From assembly GCF_000315625.1 (NCBI RefSeq), contig NW_005434669.1:1087245-1151244 (forward strand): a stretch of 64,000 nt of DNA, read 5' to 3'. Of this stretch, positions 1-12,527 are shown piece after piece. The notes below the pieces were generated by a model. That model saw only the letters and a list, made by a program, of their open reading frames with translations. It was not told the DNA's origin and made no database searches. A program made the position numbers and the translations under genes. The DNA is from Guillardia theta CCMP2712 (taxonomy: Eukaryota > Cryptophyceae > Pyrenomonadales > Geminigeraceae). Numbering within the stretch: the first letter of the stretch is position 1; each line of letters opens with the position of its first letter.

Positions 1-905
1 GTCGGCCGCCAGGCGCCACTGCGAGCCGCTGAACGGCGAACTTGGGTGAGCCTCAGGCAGGGACTCGGGCCTTGTGCTGACCGTAAGATCCTGGCCCGGC
101 CGCGGCGTTTGCGTTTGCAAGTCTTGACAGTAAAGTAGTTCTTGACAGTGAAGGTGCCTCGTATCATCATCCGAGTCGGAGCCCCCAAAGTTCACCCCGG
201 GCCCGGTGGCACCGTCCGTCCAATCACCGGTGACCGTGCAAGGTCAGTGAACGGTACTGTCACATTAAGTTACGCCCCCGTCCGTAGTCCGGCCGCTTTA
301 ACTAATGACTCCCGTGAACTTGAAACTCAGGCTTCAAGTTTAACGGTGAAACCAAGTACGGTAAGAGGACAATCATGGCATCACTGGTGTTTGACCGTTG
401 ATCACTCACTGGTGTTTGACGTCTTGTTTCGGCGGAGTGGGCAGTGGCATGCCATTCAAGTTCACTGATTCCAACAGTACGGCCCTAGTCTGAGTAGTAA
501 CGGCGGCTTAGCTGAGGCAGCGGCGGCGGCGGCGAGGCCGAGTCCCGGACTCTGACGAGTCTCCGAGTCCGACAGAGGGCCAGTGACCTCCGACCGCTTC
601 AACAGGTCGCTTGAGCCCGATTCAGTGATCGAGGTCCAAAAGGCATGCCATGATGATCTCCTTCAAGTGAGTCACGAGGAGGGCCTTAGTGACCGGGCAC
701 TGTCGCACCATGACGGTGGTCCGCCGTCACGGGTACGGTCATCAAGCGCGCCGGCAGCGCTCAACGTTTTGTTTGAACTCAACTCGATTAAGCCAAGCCT
801 TGAAGTTTTGGGGCCCAGCACTCAGCAGGATGATGTTATGACGGTGCTGCCAAACTTTCGGCCCCAGCTTGCTGCAGGCTACCAGAGCAACTTCATTGAA
901 TTGTG
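1..905. repeat. GC-rich low-complexity island, no credible gene
   Basis: No convincing gene. Open frames here are short and unlike proteins. The DNA is full of short self-complementary words: GGGCCCGG near 198, runs of GTCAC/GTGAC, CGGTGACCGTG near 227, and repeats of CTTGACAGT near 124-150. The same vocabulary returns at 18478-18800, 29640-30490, 32790-33690, 38100-38690, 55940-56150 and 60845-61090, so this looks like a dispersed sequence type. What it is remains unknown. Confidence 0.5.
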
Positions 906-1147
906 ATCACCCGACGAATCATTTCATTTCTTTATTGACTGAAAAGGAAAGGCAAACCGGAGCAAACAAAAGAGTTTCACGATTCAACTCCCTCATGAAG
1001 TTCCTATTCAGTTAAATATTACTAGGCTCAGAATTTCCAAATGGTCGAGTCCTTTTACACTACCTTGAATTTGAATATTGAAAACGCCCAGCATACTCCT
1101 TGACTGACTCAATGTCCATGTTTCGACCAGCACTCGCAACCAGCAGG

Positions 1148-2494
1148 TCATGACAGAACGATCATGGTATGCAGGTTCAACTTCCAGAAGTTCTGCAATT
1201 GCAATGAGATCTCCCGCCCATGAAAAGCAGGAGTGATGCAGGGCATGGCGCAATGCAAAGTGAAAACCATGTCTGCTGAGACTGTCGAGAGCTGGGCGAC
1301 ATCCTGCAGGTAGTCGGATTGCATCTTGGCTCTGAAGCAAGAAAGCTTTAGCTCATGCTTTGACAGACATGCTTCGATCCAACACTCGGCCTCTCTCAGC
1401 TCGAGCGGAGTTAGCTCAATCCTTAGCTCCTCGTTGAGCGTATGAAGCAGGGTCTCGCTCTTGAGGTAACGACCTTTGTGCTGCATCGTCAAGCGGCCCG
1501 ACTCTTCCGATTGGTTCTCTCGCATCCGAAGGATTTCGCGCATGACCTGATTCTCCACATGCACAGTGCTGATTTTCTTCGCACATGTGTACAGGCTGGA
1601 GGCACCAGAGCGTACAACATCGTACCTTGAGCAACCTCCCTCAGTCTTGATGACGCTTCTGTTCACAGCCTGCAATTTTGAGCTGCTGCTCTCTGTTTCT
1701 TCAGCCTCCCTCATCCTGACAGTGCTTGTAGCCATTGCGTGCGAAGGCGATGGAGCGCGTGGAGAAAACATGATTTCTAGTCGAAAGAAGCTGCCACACG
1801 ATGCTTGCAACTCGACGCACTGCCGAACACAAGCTACTCCACATGATGCCATGCAAGCTGAGATAGCTCTGATAGCAGCGGCTTGGACGGACCAGTCTAA
1901 CTCTTCCGTGCGTATCGATCTAATGAGTTGTCTCGCTGAAAATTGGCATGTACCAATCTTTGACGTAATGCTCCACCTTCCTATCTTTTGATTGACGGTG
2001 CGCTTACAGCTGAATGTCATCGCACGCATCATTTCATTAGGGACGTATTGTTCCACGATTGTAGCGTCAGTCTCTTCGTCAAAACTCAACTCCCTTGCGA
2101 AGTCATCGTGTTCAAAAAGTTTTTCGAGAAGATCACGATGCCGTTTAAACATGTCGTGCCTCCGATTGATAAAACTGGCAAGCGATGGAATGGAGGCTAT
2201 TCTCAACTGTGGAAACTTCAGCGGAAGGTTCACAATGTCGGATCCCACTATTTTTTCTCCATCCCCACATGTCTGGATAAGCATATATTTGACCATCGTG
2301 TTACACTCCAAGGGGTCCAAGTCAACTTGATCGTCATTGACAGTGTCATGGCATGCCTCGTTAATGATCGATGTAATCATTTTCTGCTCAAACTTGCGCA
2401 ATTTTTGAGCAGAAGCAGAGTCCTCTGTAAAGATTCGATCCTTCATCGCTAGCACAGGCGAGATTACAAACGTCTGGGAGGTCATAGTGGGCAA
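1148..2494 (-). CDS. hypothetical protein, intronless, 448 aa
   Basis: An uninterrupted frame of 448 codons from an ATG at 2494. I do not recognise the family. The N-terminal half is rich in charged helices; the middle (about residues 200-240) holds a run of Cys residues and a Ser-rich, Glu-rich stretch; the C-terminal third again looks helical. No signal peptide or clear membrane segment is visible. Most genes in this window have many introns, so an intronless orphan frame is either a recent or acquired gene or a chance frame. Overlapping frames of 140-154 codons exist on the other strand, which weakens the case. No neighbour suggests a function. Confidence 0.4.
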   Translation of the reverse strand: MPTMTSQTFVISPVLAMKDRIFTEDSASAQKLRKFEQKMITSIINEACHDTVNDDQVDLDPLECNTMVKYMLIQTCGDGEKIVGSDIVNLPLKFPQLRIASIPSLASFINRRHDMFKRHRDLLEKLFEHDDFARELSFDEETDATIVEQYVPNEMMRAMTFSCKRTVNQKIGRWSITSKIGTCQFSARQLIRSIRTEELDWSVQAAAIRAISACMASCGVACVRQCVELQASCGSFFRLEIMFSPRAPSPSHAMATSTVRMREAEETESSSSKLQAVNRSVIKTEGGCSRYDVVRSGASSLYTCAKKISTVHVENQVMREILRMRENQSEESGRLTMQHKGRYLKSETLLHTLNEELRIELTPLELREAECWIEACLSKHELKLSCFRAKMQSDYLQDVAQLSTVSADMVFTLHCAMPCITPAFHGREISLQLQNFWKLNLHTMIVLS

Positions 2495-3733
2495 GAAATT
2501 TCAACTTGTTCCTGCTCTTGCCCTTGCTCTTGCTGTTGTTGTATTATTATCCCTTTGCTGGGAACCCACAAATTTGTTCGAACTTTTTTCGAGGCAGGCA
2601 CGAATTTTACCGGGCCCGGTCTGTAACCCCGGGCCCGGGGGTACCGGATGACTTTCTCAGTGAGTGTGTGATGAAACTGAGCCAGCCTCAGAGACAGGTG
2701 GGGCCGGCTGCGGCAGTAGTAAAATAACTTTGAAGTTGTCCGACCCCCAAACGACGCCATTTTACTGCCCCCGCTGGTAACTTTTGGCATTTGCGATTGG
2801 GTCGTAGGGAGTATTTGAAATTTGATAGCAACAGAACAACCATGTGAAATATGTTTACCGATCACGAAAACAGAACGACCACACTGTGTGATATGACCCC
2901 ACATGTGAGCGATTGTCTAACAGGGTACCCCTGTCATTTGTCAACTTGTTCTCTTTGACTGGAGGCACCCACCATAGTATGGATATTCATATAGTTCAGT
3001 ACTATGCTCATTGTGCACTCTCATCATACAGCTCCTGAAATCCAACCACCCTTGACACAAGTACCCTACACTAAAATATTACCGCCTTCCATTTCTGTGT
3101 TCCAAACCACCCTACCCCCTTTTTTAGCACCTGGATGCTCGATCAACCGATTAGCAGGCATGCGAGGAAAGATCAGGATGAGCAGGATGAAGGCCATAAT
3201 GGTAGTTAAGCATCTTGTGGAGATGTAATGCTCCCATGGTTGATATTGGTGATGATTATGACAATGGCAATCATTGAAATGATAGACAACATGGAGTTTC
3301 GAGGATGTGTCCTCGTCGTGAGAATCAGACAAGGTTGACTACTGGAGCGGGGCAATGTGTAGTGATATGTTGATGTTGGCAAGGGATCACGGATATGCTG
3401 ATTAGAATCTACAGCATGTACTACTTTTCAACCTTGGAACCACATGCGCCCTCAGAACACTTCTGACGTAGAAGTAGCAATGACTAGAGTTTTCTTAATG
3501 GTTCAGGCTCCAGGGTCGCAGTTCTAATGTTGGGCTGTTGCTCTTGCTGAAGACAGCATTGGACTTCCTAGATAGGAAATGCCTCAAACAAGTCAGACAA
3601 GCAAGTTGCATGCTGTGAAATCACATTCTTTCAATTTAGCAGCCATGTTGTGTCCTGTGTCCTTGTAACTGACATCTTTTGAAGCCAACTTCACGAGGGC
3701 ATGGTCGACATTTGAGCCTGAGTTGCGCTCAAC
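2495..3733. other. intergenic region upstream of the IP3 receptor gene
   Basis: No gene seen. It contains a small GC island at about 2600-2650 with two copies of the palindrome-like word CCGGGCCCGG, and a G-poor C-rich tract at about 3040-3130 with words such as CCACCCTACCCCC. The last few hundred bases are presumably promoter and 5' UTR of the receptor gene at 3734; I see no clear TATA box. Confidence 0.4.
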
Positions 3734-5325
3734 ATGGACGTAGGACAATCGATGCGCACATCAGTGCTGCAAGGATTTGATCAGTCGAAGCTACACCCCC
3801 CTCTCCGATATGGAGATAGAATCGCACTCGTTCCCAATGGGCTCAATGGGATAGCCTGCTATGACAGGTGAGAACTTCGGAAGGCCAAGAGTGAAACTCT
3901 TGTGGGTTCGTTCTGACTGTGTTGGTGTCAGGTCTCTCAGCAATGAGCCTTCAGTGGAGCTCTTGGAACCAGATGAAGCCATGCCGCAAAACGTGGAGCT
4001 CTGCCATTGGAAGATGATCCCAAAGCTGCAGTACGAGGCAGCAAAAGCTCTGAAGAAGCTGTTGAAGAAGGGAACGTGGGACGGCGGTCAAGGACTTGAT
4101 CTACCCTCTGCTCCAAAAGCCAGTCATCATATCGATGCAGATGTCAAGGAGTTTGCGGCGGCCCACAACATCCAGAACCAAACGGATTTGAAGGAAGTTT
4201 TCAGGCTGTTGATGGATGTGGAGGAAGAAAGGAATGCTAACGAGGCTGAAGAGCGACGGCAGCGAGGGAACATCATCAAGTATGGAGATACAGTCCAGTT
4301 TGTTCATTCCTCTTCAGGTCTTACACTCACCATCACCAAGAAGCAAGGAGTGGACAAGGGATGCAAAGCACTGGAAATGCTCAAAGAAGGGGTTGAGAAT
4401 TCAATCTTTGTTGTTCTCCCAGCCTACAAGACGTTCGGACAAGGAGAACCTGTGACATCTGGTGATCTCATTTGCTTCTACTCAGAGAAGAAGGTCGTAG
4501 GGAACATCTGCTGTCTCCATGTCTCTTCGAGGCCTCAAAACGTTACAAGCAATTTTTTGATGGATGCTCCTGTTCATGAGTTGGATGCTTCTATCTTGGA
4601 CACGAATGCTACATCTTGGAGAGCTTTGTTGTTCCAATCCTCTTCAATCGCTCATGAGGTAGAGAGTTTGATCAAGGCGGAAGACGTTGTTTGTATCTAT
4701 CACAAAGATGGTGAATCGTACCTCAACTACGACCCCATGCTTCTTGAAGCTCCTTTCTTTCATCTCAGGCAAAAGGTGAAGCCGGCTGATCGCAAAAAGG
4801 CAGGATGGCTGTGGAAGATTGAGGGAGAGTGTATCTACCTTGGAGGACAGAATATTGAGTGTGACGAAAGAAAGAGGTATCGTCTGAAGCATCTCATTAC
4901 TGGACACTATCTCAAGTCACAAGATGGGTCTCTGACCACTGTAAAATCTTGCTCGGAAGGAACTTTGTTTTCCTTCAGGCACTTTGCAAAAGATGTTTCT
5001 TCCAAGAATGTATACAGCCACTCTCTCATCATGATTCATGGCCACGGATGGCTCTCAATGTCATACAGCGACACCAATGTAGCTGAGAGAGCAGGGAAAA
5101 AGATTCTTGGGCACAAGGCGATATCAAGAGAGTTCGATGCGATGCAGAGTGAAAGAGATGCATTTGTGCTGATGCCTGTCTCGAAGAAGTATGAGAACAC
5201 CGTCAAAGAGGTGAAGCATGATATGTTCCGTGAGATTCGATTCAATTTCATCTTTGTGCCGGAGTTTTGTACTGTAACTGTTCTTGCAATTGCTCTCGCC
5301 AATGTTGTTGCTTCTTCTGTTATTG

Positions 5326-5384
<59 letters not shown>

Positions 5385-8300
5385 ATAGGTTTCGTCGATA
5401 ACGATGATGATGATGACAATGATGATGATCAATCACTGATGTTAACCTGCTTCAGCTCAAAAGTGAAGTCTATACACTGATTGCCTTCCGCAATCTCCTC
5501 AACAACTGCTCGGACATCTCAAACAAGGATATGAACATGTCTGACTGCCCTTATTACCTGGAAGGCGTGCTGACATGTGTGTGTGCAGACTAAAAACTTC
5601 ACAAGACGACATCCCTGTCGATATCAGGGCAATCATCAACCTGTTTCGAGATCACAGCTCGACGCTTGTGTCTGCCATCAGCAACCTTATCATTCACTGC
5701 TCTGCCGACACTGACCCCAACCCTATGACAAGAGAAGGCAGGCCAAAGACGCTGATCCAGAAGTTGTTGAGGGAGATGGACGCGCACACTATCTGTCTCG
5801 ACATCCTAGAGATCCCTTTCAGCAAAGGCTTTCAATTCAGCTGGCTCAATGTCAACGACTTGACAGACGGGATGGCGCACGTGTTGCGACTTTGTCACAG
5901 GTTCATCATGAACTTCGTGAAAGAGAACGAGCCCAACGCCCAACTAGTTTACCATCGGATCGAGCTGCTGAAGGGCCAGCTGGGGAAAGGCGTGTCAGCA
6001 ACCGTTGCGATCAAGGAGATTTTCTTCGAGAAGAGGAGGATTCTGAATCTGATCCGCAAGGATGATGTGAAGATCTTCATGGAGATGCTAGAGAAAGATC
6101 GCGATCCTCGCCACATCGACTTCCTCGTCTCTATCTGCACGTGCGGGAAGAACCCGATCCCTTCGAATCAATCTTTGGTGTGCGAACAACTCTACAAGGA
6201 GCACTTTGCTCTGATCCCAAAGTACAAGTGGCACATTGACGGAGGTGGAAAGAAGATGCACTTTGTACTGCCTTCGACCGGGCATGAGGAGTGGATTGAT
6301 ATGTCTTCTTACATGCAGAGCTCGGAAAGGTCGGCGAAGGGGTATGATTATGCCTCTTCTATCATGTTCAATCAGTACAATCTGTTAACAGAAAAGGAGA
6401 AATGCTTCCGCTACTTTCTCCGGTGCACGTCGCTGCTCAACAATCTAGTCGTTGGAAGGAACCATGAAGCGATCTCGATGGCGTTGAAGAACCAAGACTA
6501 CTCCCTTACCTTTGAAGACATCTTTGACGTGATGTCCTCCCCTTACGTCCCGTCCATCATCCGCGCCAGGTTTACCAACCTCATGCTGAAGTTCCACGTT
6601 GACATCGACCCTCAAACTTCGAAACCTCAAATCTCATACACGCGCACCTGGAGCAAGGCATCGCAATCAGCGGCCGTGCTGCTCAAACAGTCGTCGACGT
6701 TGACAGGAGCCAAGAGGTGGCAGGAGAACGAAGAGACTTCACAAAAATTCCGCAAGCTGACGGACTTCCTGATTGACGCCTTGTCGACGTGGGAGGGTGA
6801 GAAGACAGCGAGAGGGTCGTCTTGGAGTTTGGATGATGCGACGTACGGGGAGGTCGACCTGATCCTCTCTTGGATCGAGCTGAGCGACTGGTTGATCGAC
6901 TTCGGGTACATCGTTGAGAATCGTGACGCCCTGGATGCGGATTTCAAGCTCGTCATGAAGTTGTTTGAAGGGCTTTTCCGTGTAATCAAGGTCAAGAACT
7001 TGCAGAACAGGATGAGGGATGACAGGGTAGAGATGATGAAAATGAAGATAAGGTCCGAAACTTTCAAGCTGCTCAGCAGGATCTGCAACCTTCGGGCAAA
7101 CTACCGCATCACTTGCGCTCTTAAGTGCTGGGAGGACATCTTTGACAAGATGGACGGGCAAAATGTAAATTTTCAGAAGTCGCACTTTTCCTGGACCGGA
7201 TCGAACCTTTCCATGTCCTTCTCCTCGAACTCTGACTCAAGATTGAACCTTATCAACAACCTGCTCGAACAATTCCGACCTTACGATGACAGCCTCAAGG
7301 ACATGCTGGAGATGATCTTCGACAAGAACATCGTCAGCCCTGAGAGCATCTCCAGTGACTTGTACAAAAAGGGCGGATACAAAGACGACGCAACTATCTC
7401 TTCCGTCCTTTCCTTCATCAGGCTGGGAGATGTTCAACTTACCGAGCAAGCTGTTGTGTTCCTCATAACTCATCTGTTCCAGCGGAACAAGTTTGTGGAG
7501 GATCTCAAGTTCCTTCAAGTCCTGGTCTACCCTGAGGCCGTCAAGCTGTACAACGAGATCAAGCACGTCATCGAGCGACTGACGGCTCTCAAAAAGACAC
7601 TGGACGCTGACGAGGAGGATGCGTACGAAGAGGCGAACTCGCTGCTGCAGAAGATGATTGAGAACATCACCATTTCCAAGTCCAAGAATATCCCCAAGGA
7701 GATCGTTGCAAAGAATCAGAGGATCATGCTGAACTGGGAGCTCGACGAGCCAGTCATCGATCTGCTGAGGCTGAACATCACTACCACCTCTGATGGCGAG
7801 GATGAGGCGGTGAAGCTCAAGTCAATCGAGAGGAGGAAGAAACTTTTCCAGCGCTGCTACAACTTCCTTAAGGCCCTCGTCGCTGACCACCCCAGGGCGC
7901 AGCAGAAGCTCTTCCCGTCCATGGGAGTTTTCCTTGACCATGTTGGAGTGGAGAACTTGAATGTGTCCGACACGCTGAGGGAGATTGTGAGGAACAACCC
8001 GAGGTTGTGCTCGCAAGTGCCCGAGCACTTCTTCCGTCACTTCCTCAATGCAATCAAGAAGCACGGGAGGAACGCGAGGTGGTTGAGATTCTTTGACGTA
8101 TTCCTTGTCATCAACAACTCTCCGCTCAAGAGGAGCCAGGACCTCATCCTCCGTCTCATCATGGAGGACAAGGACGATCTGATCGACCTGACCTGCGACT
8201 ACCGAGGGTCCCGCTGGCTCTCGCCCACGGACTCGAGGTATGGGAAAAACAGGTTAACTCTTATGATAGAAGGAGAGCACAGAAGGGAGCTGGGTAGTCT

Positions 8301-11300
8301 GTTGAAGTACCACGTTGCCTGTCTTGAGATCCTAGCGCTGTGTGCGACAGGGAAGAACGTGGCGAACAAGGTTCGGATAATCCATGAGGTCTCCTTTGAG
8401 ACCATCCTGTCCAACCTCCTCGACCTGAACAAGCGGGAGGACGGGAAGCGAGAGATGGTGGAGGTTGACACGCTGCACTTCGTCAAGAATGGATGGATGC
8501 ATCTCATTAACGAGACGTACCTTACCTCGTACGACATCTTCGCCATCAAGCAGATTCAGAGCTCCACCAGGATCTGGCCGTCAGAGTATTATCGCACAAC
8601 GCAGAAGTTTGGTGGGCTGCAGAAGGTGGGTCAGGAGACCAATGAGAACAGTCTTTTGGAGGAATTTCTGCGCACTGTTGAGTTCCTCATAACAAGGCTC
8701 AAGTCGACAACGGACACCGAAGACATCACGGCTGTGAAGGAAGACGCACACGGCTCTGACATCTCTTCGCACATCAATTATGTTGCCAGCATCATCTCTG
8801 TGCTGAAGGAGCTGTTCAAGAGAGCTGACATCTGCGACAGAGAAGTGTTGAAGCATGCTGTTTGCAAGACGATCCACGAGAAGTTGAGGTCGTCCTTCAA
8901 TCAGCTGAACAAGCTGTACATCAAGACCAACAAGCTCGAAGAGTCGAGGAATGTCGTGGAACTCTTGACCCTCCTAAATGAACGCGGCATCCTCGGAGAG
9001 GAGTTTGACCTGCCCCCTGAAGAGGAGGAGGAGGACACGAAGCCCAAGAGCAAAGAGATGAAGTTTCAGGAAGGGTGGGGCAACTACTGCGAGGTGCTCG
9101 CGAACATGCTGCAACTTGACAGCAGGACGGAACTGCTGCAGGCTGATGCGATTAAGGACTTTGCGAGGGCAATAGTGCACGACATCACTTGCAAGGGAGG
9201 AAACTACAAGGTCGTGCAGGAATTTTGCCGGATTCTTACGTCCAAGACGTGCGAGCCTTCAGTTCAGACCATCGGCCTCAAAGTCCTTCGCGCTATCATC
9301 TACATGAACCCGGCGGCGCAGGACGAGGATCAGCAGGAGAAGAGCTTCAACGACATGCTTCTCAACCTCGACCCCGACGACAAGATGCTAGAGGACGAGA
9401 GCTACTTGGAGCTGCAGGCCAGGGTCGCCAAGGCCGGGGGGATCAACGTGATCATGCACTTCCTTGCCTTCTCCACCGACACCTCCATCCTCCACTCGTG
9501 TTTGTGCTTCGCCAACGCGCTGCTGCATGGAGGCAACCGGGAGGTCCAGGACACGTTCGCGAAGCCCTTGACCTCCTCCTCCAGCCAGCACCTGTTCGGT
9601 CAGATCTTCAAGATCTTTCAGGATGCTGTAGACGGGATCAAGGAGGTAAGGAAGAAGGCGAAGCAGGAGGATGCAGAGCGAGCACTGTCAAAGAAGCGAC
9701 TGAGGTCTAAGGCAAAGAGCGCACTAGCTGATGCGTTCGGAGAATCTCAGCTCCTCATCACGGAGGTGAAGACATGACCCCTTCCTACCTGTCGTTACTA
9801 TACCCCTTCCCTCTTCTTTCTCCCTTCCTCTGAGTGTGTTTGTTTTTGCTTCTACATTCGGTCAGTGAGCTGATCGTTTTTTCTCTTCCAGGTGATGAAG
9901 ATGATGAGAAGATTGTGTATGGGGCAGAACCAGGAGCTGCAAGACATTTTCAGGGTACAGAGTCTCAACAAAACTTCGGTCAACTTTCTTGAAGAAGTTG
10001 TCAAATATCAGATCGTTCTCGAGCCGGTGGTTTCCTACTCCGGCCTTACAAACTCTCTCTTCGCTCCTTTTGCTTCTTCTCCCTTTCTTTCCATCCTTCT
10101 CCGCTCCTTCTCCACTCCACTCCTCCCCCACACCCCCTTTACTTCTTCTCCTCTTCCTTCCTCTCCTCCTCTTTCTCCTCCCTCTCGTCTTCCACCAAAC
10201 TTTGTCAACGTCCTTACCAAGGCTGCAGGAGCTCAAGGAAGCGATTCAGAAGGGAGATTTTGTCCTCGCAGAAGCAGCGATCCGCGGCTTCCTTATGCTC
10301 GCCGACGCCATGCACGGCCCCAACTACCACAACCAGGAGGCGATCGCAACCGCCGACTTCTTCGACCTCTGCGACCGGATCTTCCACAAGATCCGCTTCG
10401 AGGAGAAAGAGATGAGCGCTCCCCTGCTCAAGAGACGAAGTTCTACTATGAGCCGTGTGTTCCCCGACGAGGCGACGGAGGCGGACAAGAATCAGATCCG
10501 GTCGCGGCTCAAGGTGTCGGTGATCTCCTGCATCTACGCGCTGCTGGAGGGAGTGCAGGGGGAAGTGATACCTCAAAGGATGCTGACAACCGTCTCGTGG
10601 ACGGCCATGGTGACTCAAATGAACTTCTGCTACGACCTGAGGGAGAAGAAGATCGGGGTGGAGGAGGAAGACATTGTGCGGGAGGGTCTCATCTACTACT
10701 TCGTGCTCAAGTTCGTGAGGGAGTACGACAGGACAGGGACCATACAGGATGCGCTCGTAACGGCTCCTGCTGCCGCCAGGTTCTTCGAGCAGAGGACGGG
10801 ATACGTGGAGATACAGCGGGCAGGGCGATTGGAGAGGATCTTCTTCCAGCTGCCTGACAAGTGCATCGAGGGAGGGCCGCTGGACGATGACTTCCTTGAG
10901 ATGTACGACACTGAAAGGGAGGATCCGGACAAGAAGAATCAGAACTTCCTCGAGAACGCATGTAAGATCGTTGCGCAGGAGGAGTTTCACTCTAACTTGA
11001 GGAAGACGGCGTTCTCGTTCACGATCAACAAGTGGGACCTGATCTGCAAGCTGACATACTTTTGGGTCCTGATTCTCCATGGTGTGATGGTCCTTGGGAG
11101 TTACGCGCCCAACCACGTCATGTCCGGGTTGACATCGTTCGAGATTTTCCAGAACATCACGAGTGATGTGGATACTGCTACCTACAACGACAGCTACTTC
11201 TACTTCAAAGTCCTCCCGCAGATCAAGGATGTTGCCAAGTACATGTGCATCGTCAACCTGGTGCTCTGTGCCATCCGGCTGCTTTCCTTCATCATCGCTC

Positions 11301-12479
11301 ACGTTCCCATGATTGTGATCGAGCGACAGAACACTGAAGAGGAGCAGGAGGAGGAGCAGGAGATGCAGGAGATGCAGGAGCTCGAGATCTCGAACTCGGG
11401 CGGGGAGAACGAGACCTCGCAGGAGGACGTGGAGGAGGTGGGGGAGGTGGGGGAGGAGGAGAAGGAGACCTCTGGAGATGCGGAGGGGAAGGGTACAAAG
11501 AAGAAAAAGAAGAGGAGGAGGAGGAGGTTCCGACGCAGTGGCGCCGTCAAGTTGGCCTTGATTGTCATGTCTTCCGGATCGTTCATATACGAAGTCTTCT
11601 TCTTCCTCTTCGCCCTGGCAGCCGTCATTTCTGATGCTCCTCTGTTCACCACCTTCACTTTTCTCGAGGTTGTTTCCTCCCTCCCTCCTCCTCTGCACCG
11701 CTCCCCTGTCCTCCTCTCCTCCCTCACCCCGGCGCTGATTCCGAGCACCTTCTAAATCGGTTCAAGGTTGACTTCGGTGGTTACAGGTATTCTTCTTCAA
11801 CTCTTCCAAGACTGTCGTGGATGCGATGAAGTTCAAGGCCTTTGAAATGTTAAACACGTTCGTCATCGGACTTGTCTTCATGTACATCTGGATGGTCATC
11901 GGGATGTTGACCTTCGAAGAAATCCATCAGGACGGCGACGGGAACTACATCTGTGTTAACATGTTTCAGTGCTTCCTAGCCTACATCTTCATCGCCATGC
12001 GCGGAGACGGAGTAAGGGATGTCACCACCAGCCCGACGTTTCCCACCAACATCGTCGACGCCTTCTCTTATCCCAGCTACTTCCTCCTGCGACTGCTATG
12101 GGACTTGCTCTACCAGGCGAGAAAGATGGAAAAGGAGAGGAAGGGAGGGGAGGGTGAAGGAGAGGGTTGAGGGAGGAGGAGGAGGAGGAGGAGGAGGAGC
12201 TAAAAGCGTTTCTGCAGTGGCTGTTCATCTACGTTCTGCTCGCCATAATCACTGGAATTGTCATCGACGCCTTCAGTGGTCTCAGAGACGAGAGAGAAAC
12301 GGCTGAGAATGACCTCAAGTCGACCTGCTTCATCTGCAACCTTGAGAGGTTCAGAATAGACCAGGTTCGTGTCAAACTCCTCTCCTCTCCTGCTCTGTGA
12401 TCCTCCTCCTCCCCTTCCCATTTCCTTCCTCCAACTCCTCCAACTCCTCCTCCTCCTCCTCCTCCTCCTCCTCCTCCTC

Positions 12480-12527
<48 letters not shown>

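Noticed and set aside
5211-5480. Ala-Pro repeat and Asp run as part of the calcium channel
   Set aside because: The segment lies between good GT-AG sites, is followed by a stop in frame, and splicing it out joins two conserved blocks.
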